A stretch of DNA of 64,000 bases from Alopecurus myosuroides. Lineage: Eukaryota; Streptophyta; Magnoliopsida; Poales; Poaceae. The DNA lies in contig CM054057.1 in the NCBI GenBank assembly GCA_028641055.1, forward strand, positions 578,364,610 to 578,428,609, written 5' to 3'. Within the stretch, counting starts at the first letter, position 1, and every line of letters starts with the position of its first letter. The translations under genes and the position numbers were made by a program. The notes under the pieces are model-generated. The model saw nothing but the letters and a program-made list of their open reading frames with translations. It searched no databases and was not told the origin of the DNA. Of the stretch, positions 11,815 through 24,810 are shown in pieces.

Positions 11815-11919
11815 AGTTGGAGCCCCCTGCTACGCCTTGATGGTGCCTTGACGGGGAGACTTCTTGATGATGATGAATTTTAAGTCCCCGGCAACGACGC
11901 TAGAAATTCTTGATGCTTG
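11815..11919 (-). other. Truncated 5' internal end of an Athila-like element with primer site
   Basis: This matches 18515-18603, the primer-site-proximal interior next to the LTR at 18604. It includes a tRNA-Asp-type primer site (about 11887-11905, mutated). It sits on the outer side of the LTR at 11920, where unrelated flanking DNA would be expected. This LTR was therefore once shared by two tandem elements or is a recombination product. Confidence 0.7.
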
Positions 11920-13497
11920 TGATGGCGTGTTGGGAACCCCAAGAGGAGGGTGTGATGAGTACAGCAATAAGAATTTTCCTCAGTTAAGAACCAAGGTTAT
12001 CAATCCAGTAGGAGAAAGAGGATCTTCGAAAGGTTGATGCCACTGACAGTGGTAATGGCGCCTCACCGGTGTCAGCAACAACGCGGAACCTGCACACAAC
12101 ACAACCAAAATACTTTGTCCCAATGGTACAGTGATGTTGTCAATCTCACCGGTCTTGCTGAAAACAAAGATTAGACGTATAGTGTGGAAAATGGTGTATG
12201 CTTGCAGTAAGTAAGTAAGCAGGGAACTGTAGTGGTTTGTTTAACAGTGTAGGAAAATGGACCGGGGTTCATAGGTTCACTAGTGGTGTCTCTCCATAAA
12301 AGATAACATGCTGGGTGAACAAATTACAGCTGTGCAATTGACAAATAGAGGTTGCACCGTAGTGCATATTCATGACATGATGACTACTATGATATTTAAT
12401 GCGGGCATTACAACAATATACATAGACCGTAATCCAACTGCATCTATGACTAATAATCCACCCTCAGGTTATCATCTGAACCCCCTTAGGTATTAAGTTG
12501 CAAGCAACAGATAATCGCATTAAGAAATGTGTGTAATGTAAGCAATGATTGTGCACGCGGTCACTCACAACGCTGTTTTCTCCCTAGTGGCAACAACACA
12601 TCCTCCACCGTCACGTTTCCGTCACTCGAGAACAGGCGAAAAGGAGGCATGAACCCAACTATCAAGCATAAATACTCCCTCTTGGAGTCACTAGCAACTA
12701 CTTGGCCAGAGCAACCACTAGCAACGGAAAGCATGCAAGATCACAAATAACATATGCAATAAAGACTATAATCAACTTGGCATAAGTTCAATATTCATTG
12801 GATCCCAGCAAACACAACACATAGAATTACATAAGAACAATCTCGATCATGTTAGGCAGCTCACGAGATCTAAACATTGAGGCATCGGAGGAGAAGACAA
12901 CCATCTAGCTACTGCTATGGACCCGTAGTCCAAGCATGAACTACTCATGCATAACTCCGGAGGCAGGCATGGTGATGAAGAGGCCTCCGGTGATGATCTC
13001 ATCTCCGGCAGGGTGCCAGGAGACAGCTTCAGAACCGCCCCGATCTGGGGTTGACGACGACGGCGGCTGCGGAACTTTTAGGGGATTTTTGATCAGGTCC
13101 ATAGGGTTTTCCTTCGGAGGGGAATAAATAGGCGAAAGGGCGACGTCGGTGGGCGACCAGGGGGCCCTCACCACCCCCAGGCGCGGCCTAGGGTGGGGCC
13201 GCGCCTGCTATGGTGAGCCCACCCTGGAACCTATCTTCCACTCATCTTCAGACTTCTGGATGCTTCCGGGAAAATAGGAACTTCGGGATTTGTGGGGTCC
13301 AATTCCGAGAATATTTCCAGAACAACTTTTCTGAAATAAAAAACAGCAGAAAACAGGGAACTGGCACTTGGCATCTTGTTAATAGTTTAGTCCCGGAAAA
13401 CGTGTAAAAATCCTATAAAGAAGGGAGAAAACATGTAGCAATTGGCATAATATCAACATGGAACATCAGAAATTATAGATAAGTTGGAGACGTATCA
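11920..13497 (-). repeat. Athila-like gypsy LTR (left copy of element 1)
   Basis: A 1578-bp LTR on the minus strand. In element orientation it starts TGATACGTCTCC and ends CGCCATCA. Its right side abuts a 3' UTR with a TTGGGGATACT purine tract, so it acts as the 3' LTR of element 1. Over the first 290 bp it matches 18604 onward at about 95%, by eye. Confidence 0.88.
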
Positions 13498-16215
13498 AGT
13501 ATCCCCAAGATTAGTTCCTACTCGTCCCTGAGTAGGTAAATGATAAAACAAAATAATTTCTGAGGTGACATGCTACCACACAATCTTGATCATAATATGT
13601 AAAGCAGAGCATGTAAACTAGAATCAAATGAACTAAAGTTATGATCTATATTTGATATCAACAAGTAATGCATAAACAAATAAGAAGAAAAAAGCAAAAC
13701 TTTTAATGAATCAATAATAAAAGACTATCAACCGTGCAAAGTTTATTAGAGATGATTTAAGCTTTCAAGAACAACAATATCATGCATGTCAAACGATCTT
13801 CACAACCCCTGTTAGGATCAAGTCAAGCTTTCCACACAATGCAATGCTTGAATCTTAAACTATTTGAGCACTAAAAACAAGCAAGTGTTCTGCGCTGGTC
13901 CCTGGCACCGGGATGTTATGGCAAAGAGAACATTATGGGGGGTTTGGAAGGTCAATACAAGAAAGGCTCACAAAGCTGAAAGTGGTCATTAGACAAGAGA
14001 AAGTCTTACAACCGAAGCTGTGCAAGGAGTAGGGATTTCCGCACAACGGATGCACATAGAGCTATAAGTGTATGAAAGCTCTCCAATGGAACTAGTGGGG
14101 GTGCATCCAACTTGCTTGCTCACGAAGACCTAGAGCTAATTTGAGGAGGCTCATCATTGGAATATACAAGCCAAGTTCTATAATGTAAAATTCCCCACAT
14201 AGTTATGAAAGAATGATAATATGAAAACTTTCTCCAAACTGAAGTATTGGCGCTAAACATGAAGCACAAGTGTGGTATAAAGGATAGTGATGTGCGTCGC
14301 TCTCTTTATTCTCTCTTTGACCCCTTTTTTTTTCTTTTCTTTTTGGGCCTTTTCATTTTATTTAATTTTTATTTTATATATCCTCACCGGTAGGGGCAAC
14401 ATCCTATATTACAATGAATCATCACACTTTTAGTAATCATAACTCATAATGGAATATCTCTCATGTATCCAACTGCATGCTCCTACCAGTGTAGCAGTAT
14501 GCATAAATAACCATGAAGCTCATCATCAAGTAATCATAATGGAGGTGGATGTTGTACAGCAATATATCTCGGAATGGCTATGGAAATTCCATGATAGGTA
14601 GGTATGGTGGCTGTTTTGAGGAAGAATATATGGGATTATGTGTAGGAGAACAAAGTCCTCCCACGGGATTTGGATGCACTGACGGAGTTTGCACCAACTC
14701 TCAATGTGAGAAAGGGCAATGCACAGTACCGAAGATGCTAGCAAATATGGATGGTGGAAGTGCCAGCAACCGCAACATAGACTCACGAGTTAAAAGGCTG
14801 CAGCAAGAAAATCATCTTTACAAGGCACAGTGCAAATCACTCCAAGAGGGTCCGTGGCAGTGACAAGTCACTGTTGGCTACCCCGACCGTAGCGCGTAAC
14901 AAAAGGCCGACCAGAAATGTATCACTCGTAGCAATCATATACCATTGTTTCTATCAGCTGGTAATTTAAGTGTGGCACAATTTTAAGTTTCTTAGACCAA
15001 CCATTAAAAGTTTATACGTACTATTCCTTCCTGTTTATCCATTAAGCAAATTAATATCTCAAAACAACAACAGTGATTCAAGTGAAGCAGTTTAGTGATC
15101 TACAAGACCATGCGAATTTTTCCACTATAACAACCATCACATACGCATTTCTATTCTCAACCAAGCACATATATATGACAACAAAAACTTTATCTAAGCA
15201 TATAGAAGTGAAAACTAGAAAGTACTAACAGCTCTAAATAATAGATGAATACAAAACAAGAGCTAAATAAATGCAGCAGCCAGACAAAGATTAAGAATAC
15301 AAAGTATTCCCATGAAAAAGCGGAGCGTGTCACTCTCCAATAAAAGAATGCTGGGGGTCCAACCAAGCTTATTGAAAAAATAAAAAATAAACTGAAATAA
15401 AAAATAAAAGACGCTCCAAGTAAAGCACATAAGATGTGACCGAATAAAAATATAGTTTCACTAGAAGTGACCTGATAATTTGTCGATGAAGAAGGGGATG
15501 CCCAAGGCATCCCCAAGCTTAGACGCTTGAGTCTTCTTGGAATTTGCTGGGATGTACCTCCGGGGCATCCCCAAGCTTAGGCTCTTCACTCTTCTTGATC
15601 ACGTCATATCATGCTCTTCTCTTGACCCTTGAAAACTTCCTTCACACCAAACTTCTCACAATCTTCATTAGCAACGTTAGTGCAATCGAAATAATAAATT
15701 CACATGGTTCAGTTTCAACACAATCCTAAAACTCATAAACACATTAGCTACTTTCACAACTTATTTTAAAACTCTTCTTCTCAAAAGAACACCAAAAGAA
15801 AGAGATTAAGATGCGAATGCAATTATTGGCAGAAATCTGTCAAAACAGGACAGGAGGTAAAGATGATTTTTTTTTTCGAAAATCTTCTGTTCCTCAAATC
15901 AAAAAGTTTTCAACTAAGAAAAGTTGCGTATATAGCCCAGTATTACGCACAAAAAACTCAGGTTATTATGAATTTTCTGTGATTTTATATGAATTTAACA
16001 GTGGACAGCAGAAATCTGTTTTCTGCGCAGAAATCCGAAATATAGTCTAAACTTTCCACTAGAGGCTTTACTTGGCTCAACAAATATACAAAAGAAAATA
16101 TACATAGGGATTGCTAAGGAAATAGACAACACCCAGGTGGAAAGCGCATAGAAAGAAACGACGGAAAACGGGTTGAAAATGGAGAAATAAAACGGGTTGT
16201 CTCCCGGTAGCGCTT
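13498..16215 (-). other. 3' UTR of Athila-like element 1
   Basis: A long non-coding region between the gag-protease pseudogene and the 3' LTR. It matches the 3' UTRs at 22447-24780, 54334-56686, 58264-60616 and, inverted, 61100-63710. It contains the conserved hairpin at 15494-15514 and several AAGCTTGGGG-type purine tracts. No gene is supported. Confidence 0.8.
15494..15514. other. Conserved 3' UTR hairpin
   Basis: Nine-base arms GGGGATGCC and GGCATCCCC pair perfectly around CAA. The same structure occurs at 24082-24102, 54690-54710, 58620-58640 and, with one mismatch, 62967-62987. Confidence 0.75.
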
Positions 16216-16219
16216 TTCT

Positions 16220-18327
16220 TTAAGGCCTTTCAGCTAGGCATAGAAAACAAATCAAGTATTTTTCAAGTGAAGAAGCATCAACATCATAACTTGCTCTAAT
16301 AATAGAGTCAAAAGTTAGCTTCATTCTATTTCTAGAAAAGTGTCCCATACCTTTCTTGAGTGGGAATTGATATTTAATACTCCCCTCTTTCATATCAATA
16401 ACAACACCAACAGTTCTAAGAAAAGGTCTTCCCAAAACAATAGGACAAGAAGAATTGCATGCAATGTTCATAACAAAAAAATCAACAGGGACAAGGTTAT
16501 TGTTAACCATAATAAGAACATCATCAATTCTACCAAAAGATTTCTTCTTAGCATTATCAGCAAGATGAACATCCAAATAATAGTGTTCCAACGGTGGTAG
16601 ATCAAGCATGTCATAAAGCTTTTGAGGCATAACAGAGATACTAGCACCAAGATCACACAAAGCATTGAAATCAAAATCATTTATTTTTATCTTAATGATA
16701 GGCTCCCATCCATCATCTAATTTCCTAGGGATAGATGTTTCAAGTTTCAGCTTTTCTTCTCTAACTTTCATGAGAGCATTGGTAATATGTTTAGTAAATG
16801 CCATATTCATGGCACTAGCATTGGGACTTCTAGCAAGATTTTGTAGAAACATAATAACTTCAGAGATATTGCAATCATCAAAATCAAAATTATTATCATC
16901 AAAAGTAATGGGACCATTATCTCCCACATCTCTAAAAATTTCAGCACTTTTATCAGAAGCAATTTCAGGCAATTTAGCACGTTTCACCGAAGGGGTGGAG
17001 ACTTTGTTAACAACAACTACTTTACCATTGATAGTAGGAGGTTTACTAGCACTTGGATCTTCAGTTTTACTAGTGGTGATGATAGTGCAAACTCTAGCAA
17101 TATTATTCTTTCTAGCCAATTCATCTTCTCTTTCCCACCTAACACGTAATTCAGCCAGCAACCTAACATTATTATCAATTCGAACTTGGATGGCATTCAA
17201 AGTTTTACTTTCTTTAACATCATGTGGCAAAAACTTCAGTTTTAGAAAATCAACATCAATAGCTAGGCTATCTACTTTAGAGGCAAGAACATCTATTTTA
17301 CCAAGCGTTTCCTCAACAGATTTATTAAAAGCAGTTTGTGTGCTAATAAATTCTCTAAGCATGTTTTGAAGATTAGAGGTAGAGCTTTTATTATTATTGT
17401 AGGAATCACCATAAGATTTACCATAACCATTATTAGGAGGATAGGGCTTATAATTGTTTCCACTAAAATTATTTCTATAAGCATTGTTGTTAAAATTATT
17501 ATTTATAATAAAGTTCACATCAACATGCTCTTCTTGAGCAACCAAAGAGGCTAAAGGAACATTATTTGGATCAACTTGAGCTTTACCATTAACAAGCATA
17601 GACATAATAGCATCAAGCCTTTCACTCAAAGAGGAGGTTTCCTCAACAGAATTTACCTTCTTGCCTTGTGGAGCTCTCTCAGTGTGCCACTCTGAATAAT
17701 TTATCATCATATAATAAAGAAGCTTTGTTGCATTGCCCAAAGTGATGGACATAAAGGTACCTCCAGTAGCTGAATCCAATAGGTTCCTTGAGGAGAAATT
17801 CAGTCCTGCATAAAAGGTTTGTATAATCATCCAAGTAGCCAGTCCATGGGACAATTCTTCACCATAGTTTTCACTCTTTACCAAGCTTTAGCAACATGTT
17901 CATTATCAAATTGTGTAAAATTCATTATGTCACTTCTCAGGGATATAATCTTAGCAGGATGATAATATTTTCTAATGAAAGCATCTTTACACTTAGTCCA
18001 TGAATCAATACTATTTCTAGGCCAAGATAGCAACCATTCTTTTGCTCTCCCTCTCAAAGAGAAAGGAAATAATTTCAGTTTAATAATATCTCCATCCACA
18101 TCTTTATATTTTTGCATCTCACATAGTTCAACAAAATTATTAAGGCTAGAAGCAGCATCATCAGTACTAACACCAGAAAATTGCTCTTCCATAACAAGAT
18201 TTAATATAGCAGGTTTAATTTCATACAAATTAACAGTAGGAGCAGGTGGAGCAATAGGTGTGCAAATAAAATCATTGTTATTTGTGCTAGTGAAGTCACA
18301 CAACTTAGTATTCTCAGAGGAACTCAT
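16220..18327 (-). pseudogene. Athila-like gag-protease, disrupted; pol absent
   Basis: The start chosen is MSSSENTK at 18327, because the codons upstream are low-complexity. The N-terminal part has the retrotransposon Gag pattern (RGRAKEWLLSWP, then IRKYYHPAK). A TAA at about 17878-17880 replaces the usual Glu codon after AKAW, and a small indel shortly after moves the frame. The second part (17884-16220) carries an Asn-rich linker, a coiled-coil-like segment and an aspartic protease with LCDLGASISVMP and IVLGRPFLRT. An extra A near the C-terminus changes the ancestral tail, which should end SSLENT. RT, RNase H and integrase are missing: the 3' UTR follows at once. Such an element would need pol supplied in trans. 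Confidence 0.85.
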
Positions 18328-18483
18328 TTTAGCAAAATAAAAGCAAGAAAATAAGTAATAGCTATAAAGTAAACTAATTTTTTTTGTGTTTTTGATATAA
18401 AGAAGCAAAACAAGAAAAAAAATAAAAACAAGACAATAAACAAAATAAAGAGGTTGAGAGTGAGAGACTCCCGTTGCCAGAAG

Positions 18484-18506
18484 ACATTTTTCTCCTCGGC
18501 AACGGT
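18484..18506 (-). other. Second (internal) primer-site copy, element 1
   Basis: In element orientation it reads TGGCACCGTTGCCGAGGAG, close to the tRNA-Asp primer site. It lies about 95 bases inside the junctional primer site. Confidence 0.7.
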
Positions 18507-18584
18507 GCCAGAAATTCTTTGCTACGCCTTGATGGTGCCTTGACGGGGTGACTTCTTGATGATGATGAATTCTAAGTCTCCGAC

Positions 18585-18599
18585 AACGGCGCCAGAATG
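18585..18599 (-). other. Primer-binding site, element 1 (tRNA-Asp type)
   Basis: In element orientation it reads TGGCGCCGTTGTCGGAGA, starting a few bases inside the 5' LTR. It resembles the TGGCGCCGTTGCCGGGG site complementary to tRNA-Asp that Athila-lineage elements use. Confidence 0.75.
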
Positions 18600-18603
18600 C
18601 TTG

Positions 18604-20168
18604 TGATGGCGTGTTGGGAACCCCAAGAGGAGGGTGTGATGAGTTCAGCGGTAAGAATTTCCCTCAGTCAAGAACCAAGGTTATCAATCCAGTAGGAGAA
18701 AGAGGATCTTCGGAAGGTTGATGCCACTGACAGTTGTAATGGCGCCTCACCGGTGTCAGCAACAACGCGGAACCTGCACACAACACAACCAAAATACCTT
18801 GTCCCAATGGTACAGTGAGGTTGTCAATCTCACCAGTCTTGCTGAAAAAAAAGAATAGACGTATAGTGTGGAAAACTGTGTATGCTTGCAGTAAGTAAGT
18901 AAGCAGGGAACTGTAGTGGTTTGTTTAACAGTGTAGGAAAATGGACCGGGGTTCATAGGTTCACTAGTGGTGTCTCTCCATAAAAGATAACATGCTGGGT
19001 GAACAAATTACAGCTGTGCAATTGACAAATAGAGGTTGCACCGTAGTGCATATTCATGACATGATGACTACTATGATATTTAATGCGGGCATTACAACAA
19101 TATACATAGACCGTAATCCAACTGCATCTATGACTAATAATCCACCCTCAGGTTATCATGCGACCCCCTTAGGTATTAAGTTGCAAGCAACAGATAATTG
19201 CATTAAGCAATGTGTGTAGTGTAAGCAATGATTGTGCACGCGGGCACTCACACCTCTTTTTTCTCCCTAGTGGCAATGGCACATCCTTCCCCGTCACGTT
19301 TCTGTCACTCGAGCACAGGCGAAAAGGAGGCATGAACCCAACTATCGAGGATAAATACTCCCTCTTGGAGTCACTAGCAACTACTTGGCCAGAGCAACCA
19401 CTAGCAACGGAAAGCATGCAAGATCACAAATAACATATGCAATAAAGACTATAATCAACTTGGCATAAGTTCAATATTGATCGGATCCCAGCAAACACAA
19501 CACGTAGAATTACATAAGAACAATCTCGATCATGTTAGGCAGCTCACGAGATCTACACATTGAGGCATTGGAGGAGAAGACAACCATCTAGATACTGCTA
19601 TGGACCCGTAGTCCAAGGATGAACTACTCACGCATAACTACGGAGGCAGGCATGGTGATGAAGAGGCCTCCGGTGATGATATCCTCTCTGGCAGGGTGCC
19701 GGGAGACAGCTTCAGAACCCCCCTGATCTAGGGTTGACGACGACGGCGGCTGTGGAACTTTTCGGGGATTTTTATCAGGTCCGTAGGGTTTTCCTTTGGA
19801 GGGGAATAAATAGGCGGAAGGGCGACCATGGGGCCCTCACTACCCCTGGGCGCGGCCTAGGGTGGGGCCTCGCCTGGCTATGGTGAGCCCACCCTGGTGC
19901 CCGTCTTTGACTCATCTTCGGACTTCTGGATGCTTCCGGGGAAAATAGGAACTTCGGGATTCGTGGGGTCCAATTCCGAGAATATTTCCAGAACATCTTT
20001 TCTGAAATAAAAAACAGCAGAAAACAGGGAACTGGCACTTGGCATCTTGTTAATAGGTTAGTCCCGGAAAACATGTAAAAATGCTATAAAGAAGGGAGAA
20101 AACATGTAGCAATTGGCATAATATCAACATGGAACATCAGAAATTATATATACTTTGGAGACGTATCA
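18604..20168 (-). repeat. Athila-like gypsy LTR (right copy of element 1)
   Basis: A 1565-bp LTR on the minus strand, ending at ACGTATCA. The primer sites lie to its left, so it is the 5' LTR of element 1. Its right flank (20169-20184) is itself purine-tract-like in element orientation (TTGGGGAGGGGGGA). This LTR may therefore also have been the 3' LTR of a further element. The flanks outside 11920 and 20168 do not form a target-site duplication. Confidence 0.88.
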
Positions 20169-20439
20169 TCCCCCCTCCCCAACAAGCCATTAAAGTTTCA
20201 ATAGAAAATTTCAAATGAAATACAAGTTTCAGTAACATGCAAAGGCCAAAACCTGCAAGTATTAGGCCAGAGTAGGGAATTAGAACTATCATAGGCCTAA
20301 ATGCAAGCCCAAGTCCAACATAAAAAAAGTTTCTAGTGCAGGGGAAGAGATATTTCCAACCACATATACTAAGTATCTGCATATGCATCCAATGGACACA
20401 AGAGCAAGGAAAGGAAGGAGGCAATCCCCGTCGGGGGTA
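20169..20439. other. Unassigned sequence, possibly 3' UTR of another gypsy element
   Basis: No gene is seen. The purine-tract-like left edge suggests it could be 3' UTR of a minus-strand element, but I found no second copy in the window to support this. Confidence 0.35.
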
Positions 20440-20892
20440 TGCGCGGGCATCTAGAGGGCCAGACTGTGGAGCAGCCCAAGTAATACGGCAGGAGGCCGTA
20501 TTAGGCAGCCCGTAGGACTAAGCACAGGAAGACGTCCCAAACGGTGGCCCTACAAGCCAGTCTGAGTTAGGTTAAGTCTCGAAGAAAATAGATATTAGGT
20601 TTACCTGTTTGGATGGTGGACCTTTCCTTTAAACCTCGATCCGGCTTCCTATATAAAGTCGGAGGAGATAAATCCTAGAGTAGACTCGATCTAGCCTAGG
20701 TACTTGTAACCCGTATTTGGCTACCGCCGCCATAGTTTATATTTGCAGGAAGTAGGGAGCCAATCCGGCTAACCTGAACTTAGGTAAAAGCTCCATGTCT
20801 ACGCCCTTAGCAACTCCCCCATGTTCGCCCCACGCTCTCTACCTTTGGGATATCACATCCCTTGCAACGAATATATTCCCTAGAACTCGACA
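20440..20892 (+). repeat. 3' part of a gypsy LTR (Tat-like), host of element 2
   Basis: A plus-strand LTR-like segment with a TATA box (TATAAA, 20652-20657) and an end at CTCGACA, followed by GTTGGCRCC. After removing the element 2 insertion, the sequence continues at 27198 as GCGCCCACCGTGGGGCC. The primer site TGGCGCCCACCGTGGGG resembles that of Tat-lineage grass gypsy elements. Its left boundary is uncertain. Confidence 0.6.
20652..20657 (+). promoter_or_regulatory. TATA box of the Tat-like LTR
   Basis: TATAAA in the context CCTATATAAAGTCGG, about 240 bases before the LTR end. This fits the usual U3/R layout. Confidence 0.5.
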
Positions 20893-20901
20893 GTTGGCAC
20901 C

Positions 20902-22446
20902 TGATGGTGCAGGAGTGAACTCGTTGGGAAACACCAAGAGGAAGGTATGAAGAGCACAACAACAAGTTTTTCCCTCAGAAGGAAACCAAGGTTGCATCAA
21001 CCAGTAGGAGAAATAAATTACTTCCGAAGGTTGTTGTCAGCTAATGTTGGCAGGACGCACTACCGGTTCAGCAACAACGTGGAATCTACACCAACACAAT
21101 CAAATTAATTTGCCCCAATGAAGCAGTGAGGTTGTCAATCTCACCGGTTTTGCTGAAAATAAATGATTAGATGTATAGTGTGGAAAACAATACTTGTTTG
21201 CAGTATATGAAAGAGAACAATAATTGCAGTAGTAAAACAATGGTTGCAGTGGTTGTATTATCATTGTAAAGAAATAGACCGGGGTCCATAGTTCACTAGT
21301 GGTGTCTCTCCAAAACAGATAGATAACATGCTGGGTAAACAAATTACAGCTGGGCAATTGACAGATATAAAGGCTGCACCGTAGTGCATATGCATGACAT
21401 GGCGATTACTATGTGATTCATGCGGGCATTACAACATAATACATAGACCATTATCCAACTTCATCTATGACTAATAATCCACCCTCGGAGCGTAATCCAA
21501 TCAAAACTCGGAAATTAAGTTGCAAGCAACAGATAATTGCATTCAGCAAAGTGTGTAATATAAACAATGTAAACATCGTTGTTTTCTCCCTAATCGCAAC
21601 AACACATAACCCACCTGTTACATTTCTGTCACTCAAGCGTGAGTGAAAGGGAGGTATGAACAAACTATCGAGCATAAATACCCCCTCTTGGAGTTACAAG
21701 CATAAACTTGGCCAAAGAATCTACTAGCAAAGGAGAGCATGCAAGATCATAAATAACATAAAAATGAAAGAACATGATAGATTGATAATCATTGGACATA
21801 GCATTCAATATTCATTGGATCCCAGAAAACACAACATGTAGCATTACAATAAGATGATCTTGATCATGTTAGGCAGCTCACAAAATTTAAACATGAGGCA
21901 TAAAGAGGAGAGAACAACCGTCTAGCTACTGTTATGGACCCATAGTCCAAGTATGAACTACTCACGCGTCACTCCAGAGGCAGGCATGGTGATGAAGAGC
22001 CCTCCGATGATGATTCCCCCTCTCGGCAGGGTGCCGGGGAGAGCTTCAGAACCCTCTCGAACTAGGGTTGACGATGACGGCGACTACGGAACTTTTGGTG
22101 GAAAAAGGCTCTGGTATTTAGGTTTAACCCGTGGAGGAGCTTAAATAGGTGAGAGGGAAACATCGGTGGGTGGCCAGGGGGCCACACCACCTGGTGGTGC
22201 GGCCAAGGGGGGGGGCCGCGCCGACCTATGGTGTGGGGCCCCTGAGGCCCCCCTTCGGGTCTCCTCCGGACTCCGTATACGTGACAAACTTCTAAGACCC
22301 TGGGATTTTGTTTCGTCCAATTCCGAGAATATTTCCAGAACAACTTTTCTGAAACCAAAAACAGCAGAAAATAGGAACTGGCTTTGTGGCATCTTGTCAA
22401 TAGGTTAGTCCCAGGAAATCCATAAAAATGACATAAAGTGTATAGG
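20902..22446 (-). repeat. Element 2 3' LTR, truncated
   Basis: It matches 25631-27197 but lacks about the last 65 bases on the right, including the TGATACGT end. The break near 22446 joins directly to 3' UTR sequence that in element 1 lies about 395 bases further inside. One deletion removed the LTR-purine tract junction. Confidence 0.83.
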
Positions 22447-24780
22447 ATCTTAGCGTTGGTCCCTGTCACCGGGATGTTATGGAAAACAGAACATTATGGG
22501 AGGTTTAGAAGGTCAATGGAAGAAAGGCTCACAAAGATGAAAGTGGTCATTAGACAAGAGAAAGTCTTACAACCGAAGCTATGCAAGGAGTAGGGATTTC
22601 CACACAACGGATGCACATAGAGCTATAAGTGTATGAAAGCTTTCCAATGGAACTAGTGGGGGTGCATCCAACTTGCTTGCTCACGAAGACCTAGAGCACT
22701 TTTGAGGAGGCTCATCATTGGAATATACAAGCCAAGTTCTATAATGTAAGGTTCCCCACATAGTTATGCAAGTCATAATATGAAAATTCTCTCAAAACTG
22801 AAGTATTGGTGCTAAATAAGCACAAGTGTGAAATAAATTATAGTAATGCTGCCCCCTCTATCTTTATTATCTCTCTTTGACCCGGTTTTTGGGCGTTTTT
22901 ATCTTTTTTTTGATATATAACCTCACCGTTAGGGGCAACATTATATTTTATAATGAATCATCACACTTTTAGTAATCACAACTCAAACTGAAATATTTCT
23001 GATGTATAAAATTGAATGCTCCTGCCAGTGTAGCAGTATGCAAAATAACAATGAAGCACGTCATCAAGTCACATAATGCAGATGGATGTTGTATGGCAAT
23101 ATATCTCGGAATGGCTATGAAAATGCCATGATAGGTAGGTATGGTGGCTGTTTTGAGGAAGATATTTGGTCTTATATGTAGGAGAACAAAGTCCTCCCAC
23201 GAGGTTTGGATGCACTGGCGAAGTTTGCACCAACTCTCAATATGAGAATGGGCAATGCACATTATCGAAGAGGCTACCAAATATGGATGGTGGAAGTGCT
23301 AGGAAACCGCAACTTAGAACTCACAAGTTAAAACATTACAACTAGAAATACGATCTTACAGTGGCATAATGAAAATCACTCGATGAGGGTCCGTGGCAGT
23401 GACAAGTCACTGTTGGCTACCCCGACCGTAGCGCGTGACAAAAAGGCATTACAATTTCTATTAGCAAAGGAAGTCATATACCATTATACTATCAACTGGT
23501 TTATTCGAGTGTGGCACAGTTTCAAGCTTTTAGCCCAACCATTAATTGTTTTTTACTTTACTAAATCATCATGTTTACCATTAAGCATATTAATATCTCA
23601 AAACAACAACAAATATTCAAGTTAAGAAGATTAATGATCTTCAAGGGTATGCAAGTCTTTTCCAATATACCATCTATCATATGTAGCATTTTCTATTTCT
23701 CTCAAACACCATTGAATATATATTTCAACACAAACTCTCCAACTAATATATCAGTGAAACAAGAGAGTACCACTACTACTCTACTAGAACTAACATATCT
23801 GAATAAGAGATGCATGAAAAACAGGAGCTAAAAGGATTTGCAACAGTTAGAAGAAAAACTAAGAATACGAGCATGGAAGAAAACGAGTATTCATATGAGA
23901 ACACGGAGCGTGTCTCTCTCCCGCAAAACAATGCTGGGTTCCAACTATGTTTATTGAAGCAAGGAAAACAAAAGAAAACAAAACAAAAAAACAAACAGAC
24001 GCTCCAAGTAAAGTGCATATGATGTGACCGAATAAAAATATAGTTTCACTGGAAGTGACCTTATAAATTATTGATGAAGAAGGGGATGCCTTGGGCATCC
24101 CCGAGATTATACGCTTGACTCTTCTTGGAATTTGCTGGGATGAACCACGGGGGCATCCCCAAGCTTTGTCTTTTCACTCTTCTTGATCACATTATATCAC
24201 CCTCTTCTCTTCACCATTGAAATCTTCCTTCACACCAAACTCAAAGTAATCCTCATTAGAGGGTTAGTGCACAAACAAAAGTTTACATGTTCTTCTTGGA
24301 AACAAGCATTATTAATAATTTTTAAAAATTACCTACAACCACTGATGTTTTGTGGAGCAAAAAAATCCACTCAACATAGTAAAAGAGAGAATGGAAGTAA
24401 AAAGACAAAATCTGTCAAATCAAAATAGTCTATAAAGACGGTTTTTCCGGGGCATTTACGTTGCTCAAATCAAAAAACGCAAAGTTATAAAAAGTTTCGA
24501 AAATAGAAGAGTATTAAGCATAAAAATTTTGCAGGTCATTTTGATCTTTATGTGAATTTACACGAATTTAACAGTGGACAGCAGAAATCGGTTTCCTATG
24601 CAGAAATCCAAATCTAACCTCAACTTTTCACTAGAATCTTTACTTGGCACAACAAATGCGAGAAAATAAGATACACAGGAGTTTATACATAAGTAAACAA
24701 CACCTTGACTCAAACAAAACAGAAGAAAACATTGCAAAAATAAAACCATGGGTTATCTCCCAAGAAGTGCTTTTCTTTAA
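22447..24780 (-). other. 3' UTR of element 2
   Basis: Homologous to 13890-16215. It contains the conserved hairpin at 24082-24102. No gene is supported; the ORFs here are short and not conserved between copies. Confidence 0.78.
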
Positions 24781-24810
24781 CGCCTTTTAGCTAGGTCCAG
24801 AAAACTAGAA

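Noticed and set aside
16665..17369. Plus-strand ORF of 234 codons, seemingly a membrane protein
   Set aside because: It is antisense to the Athila-like gag-protease frame and disappears in related copies.
11920..20168. Element 1 as a simple complete insertion
   Set aside because: The outer flanks (GCTTG left, TCCCC right) do not form a target-site duplication, and the left flank is itself element interior.
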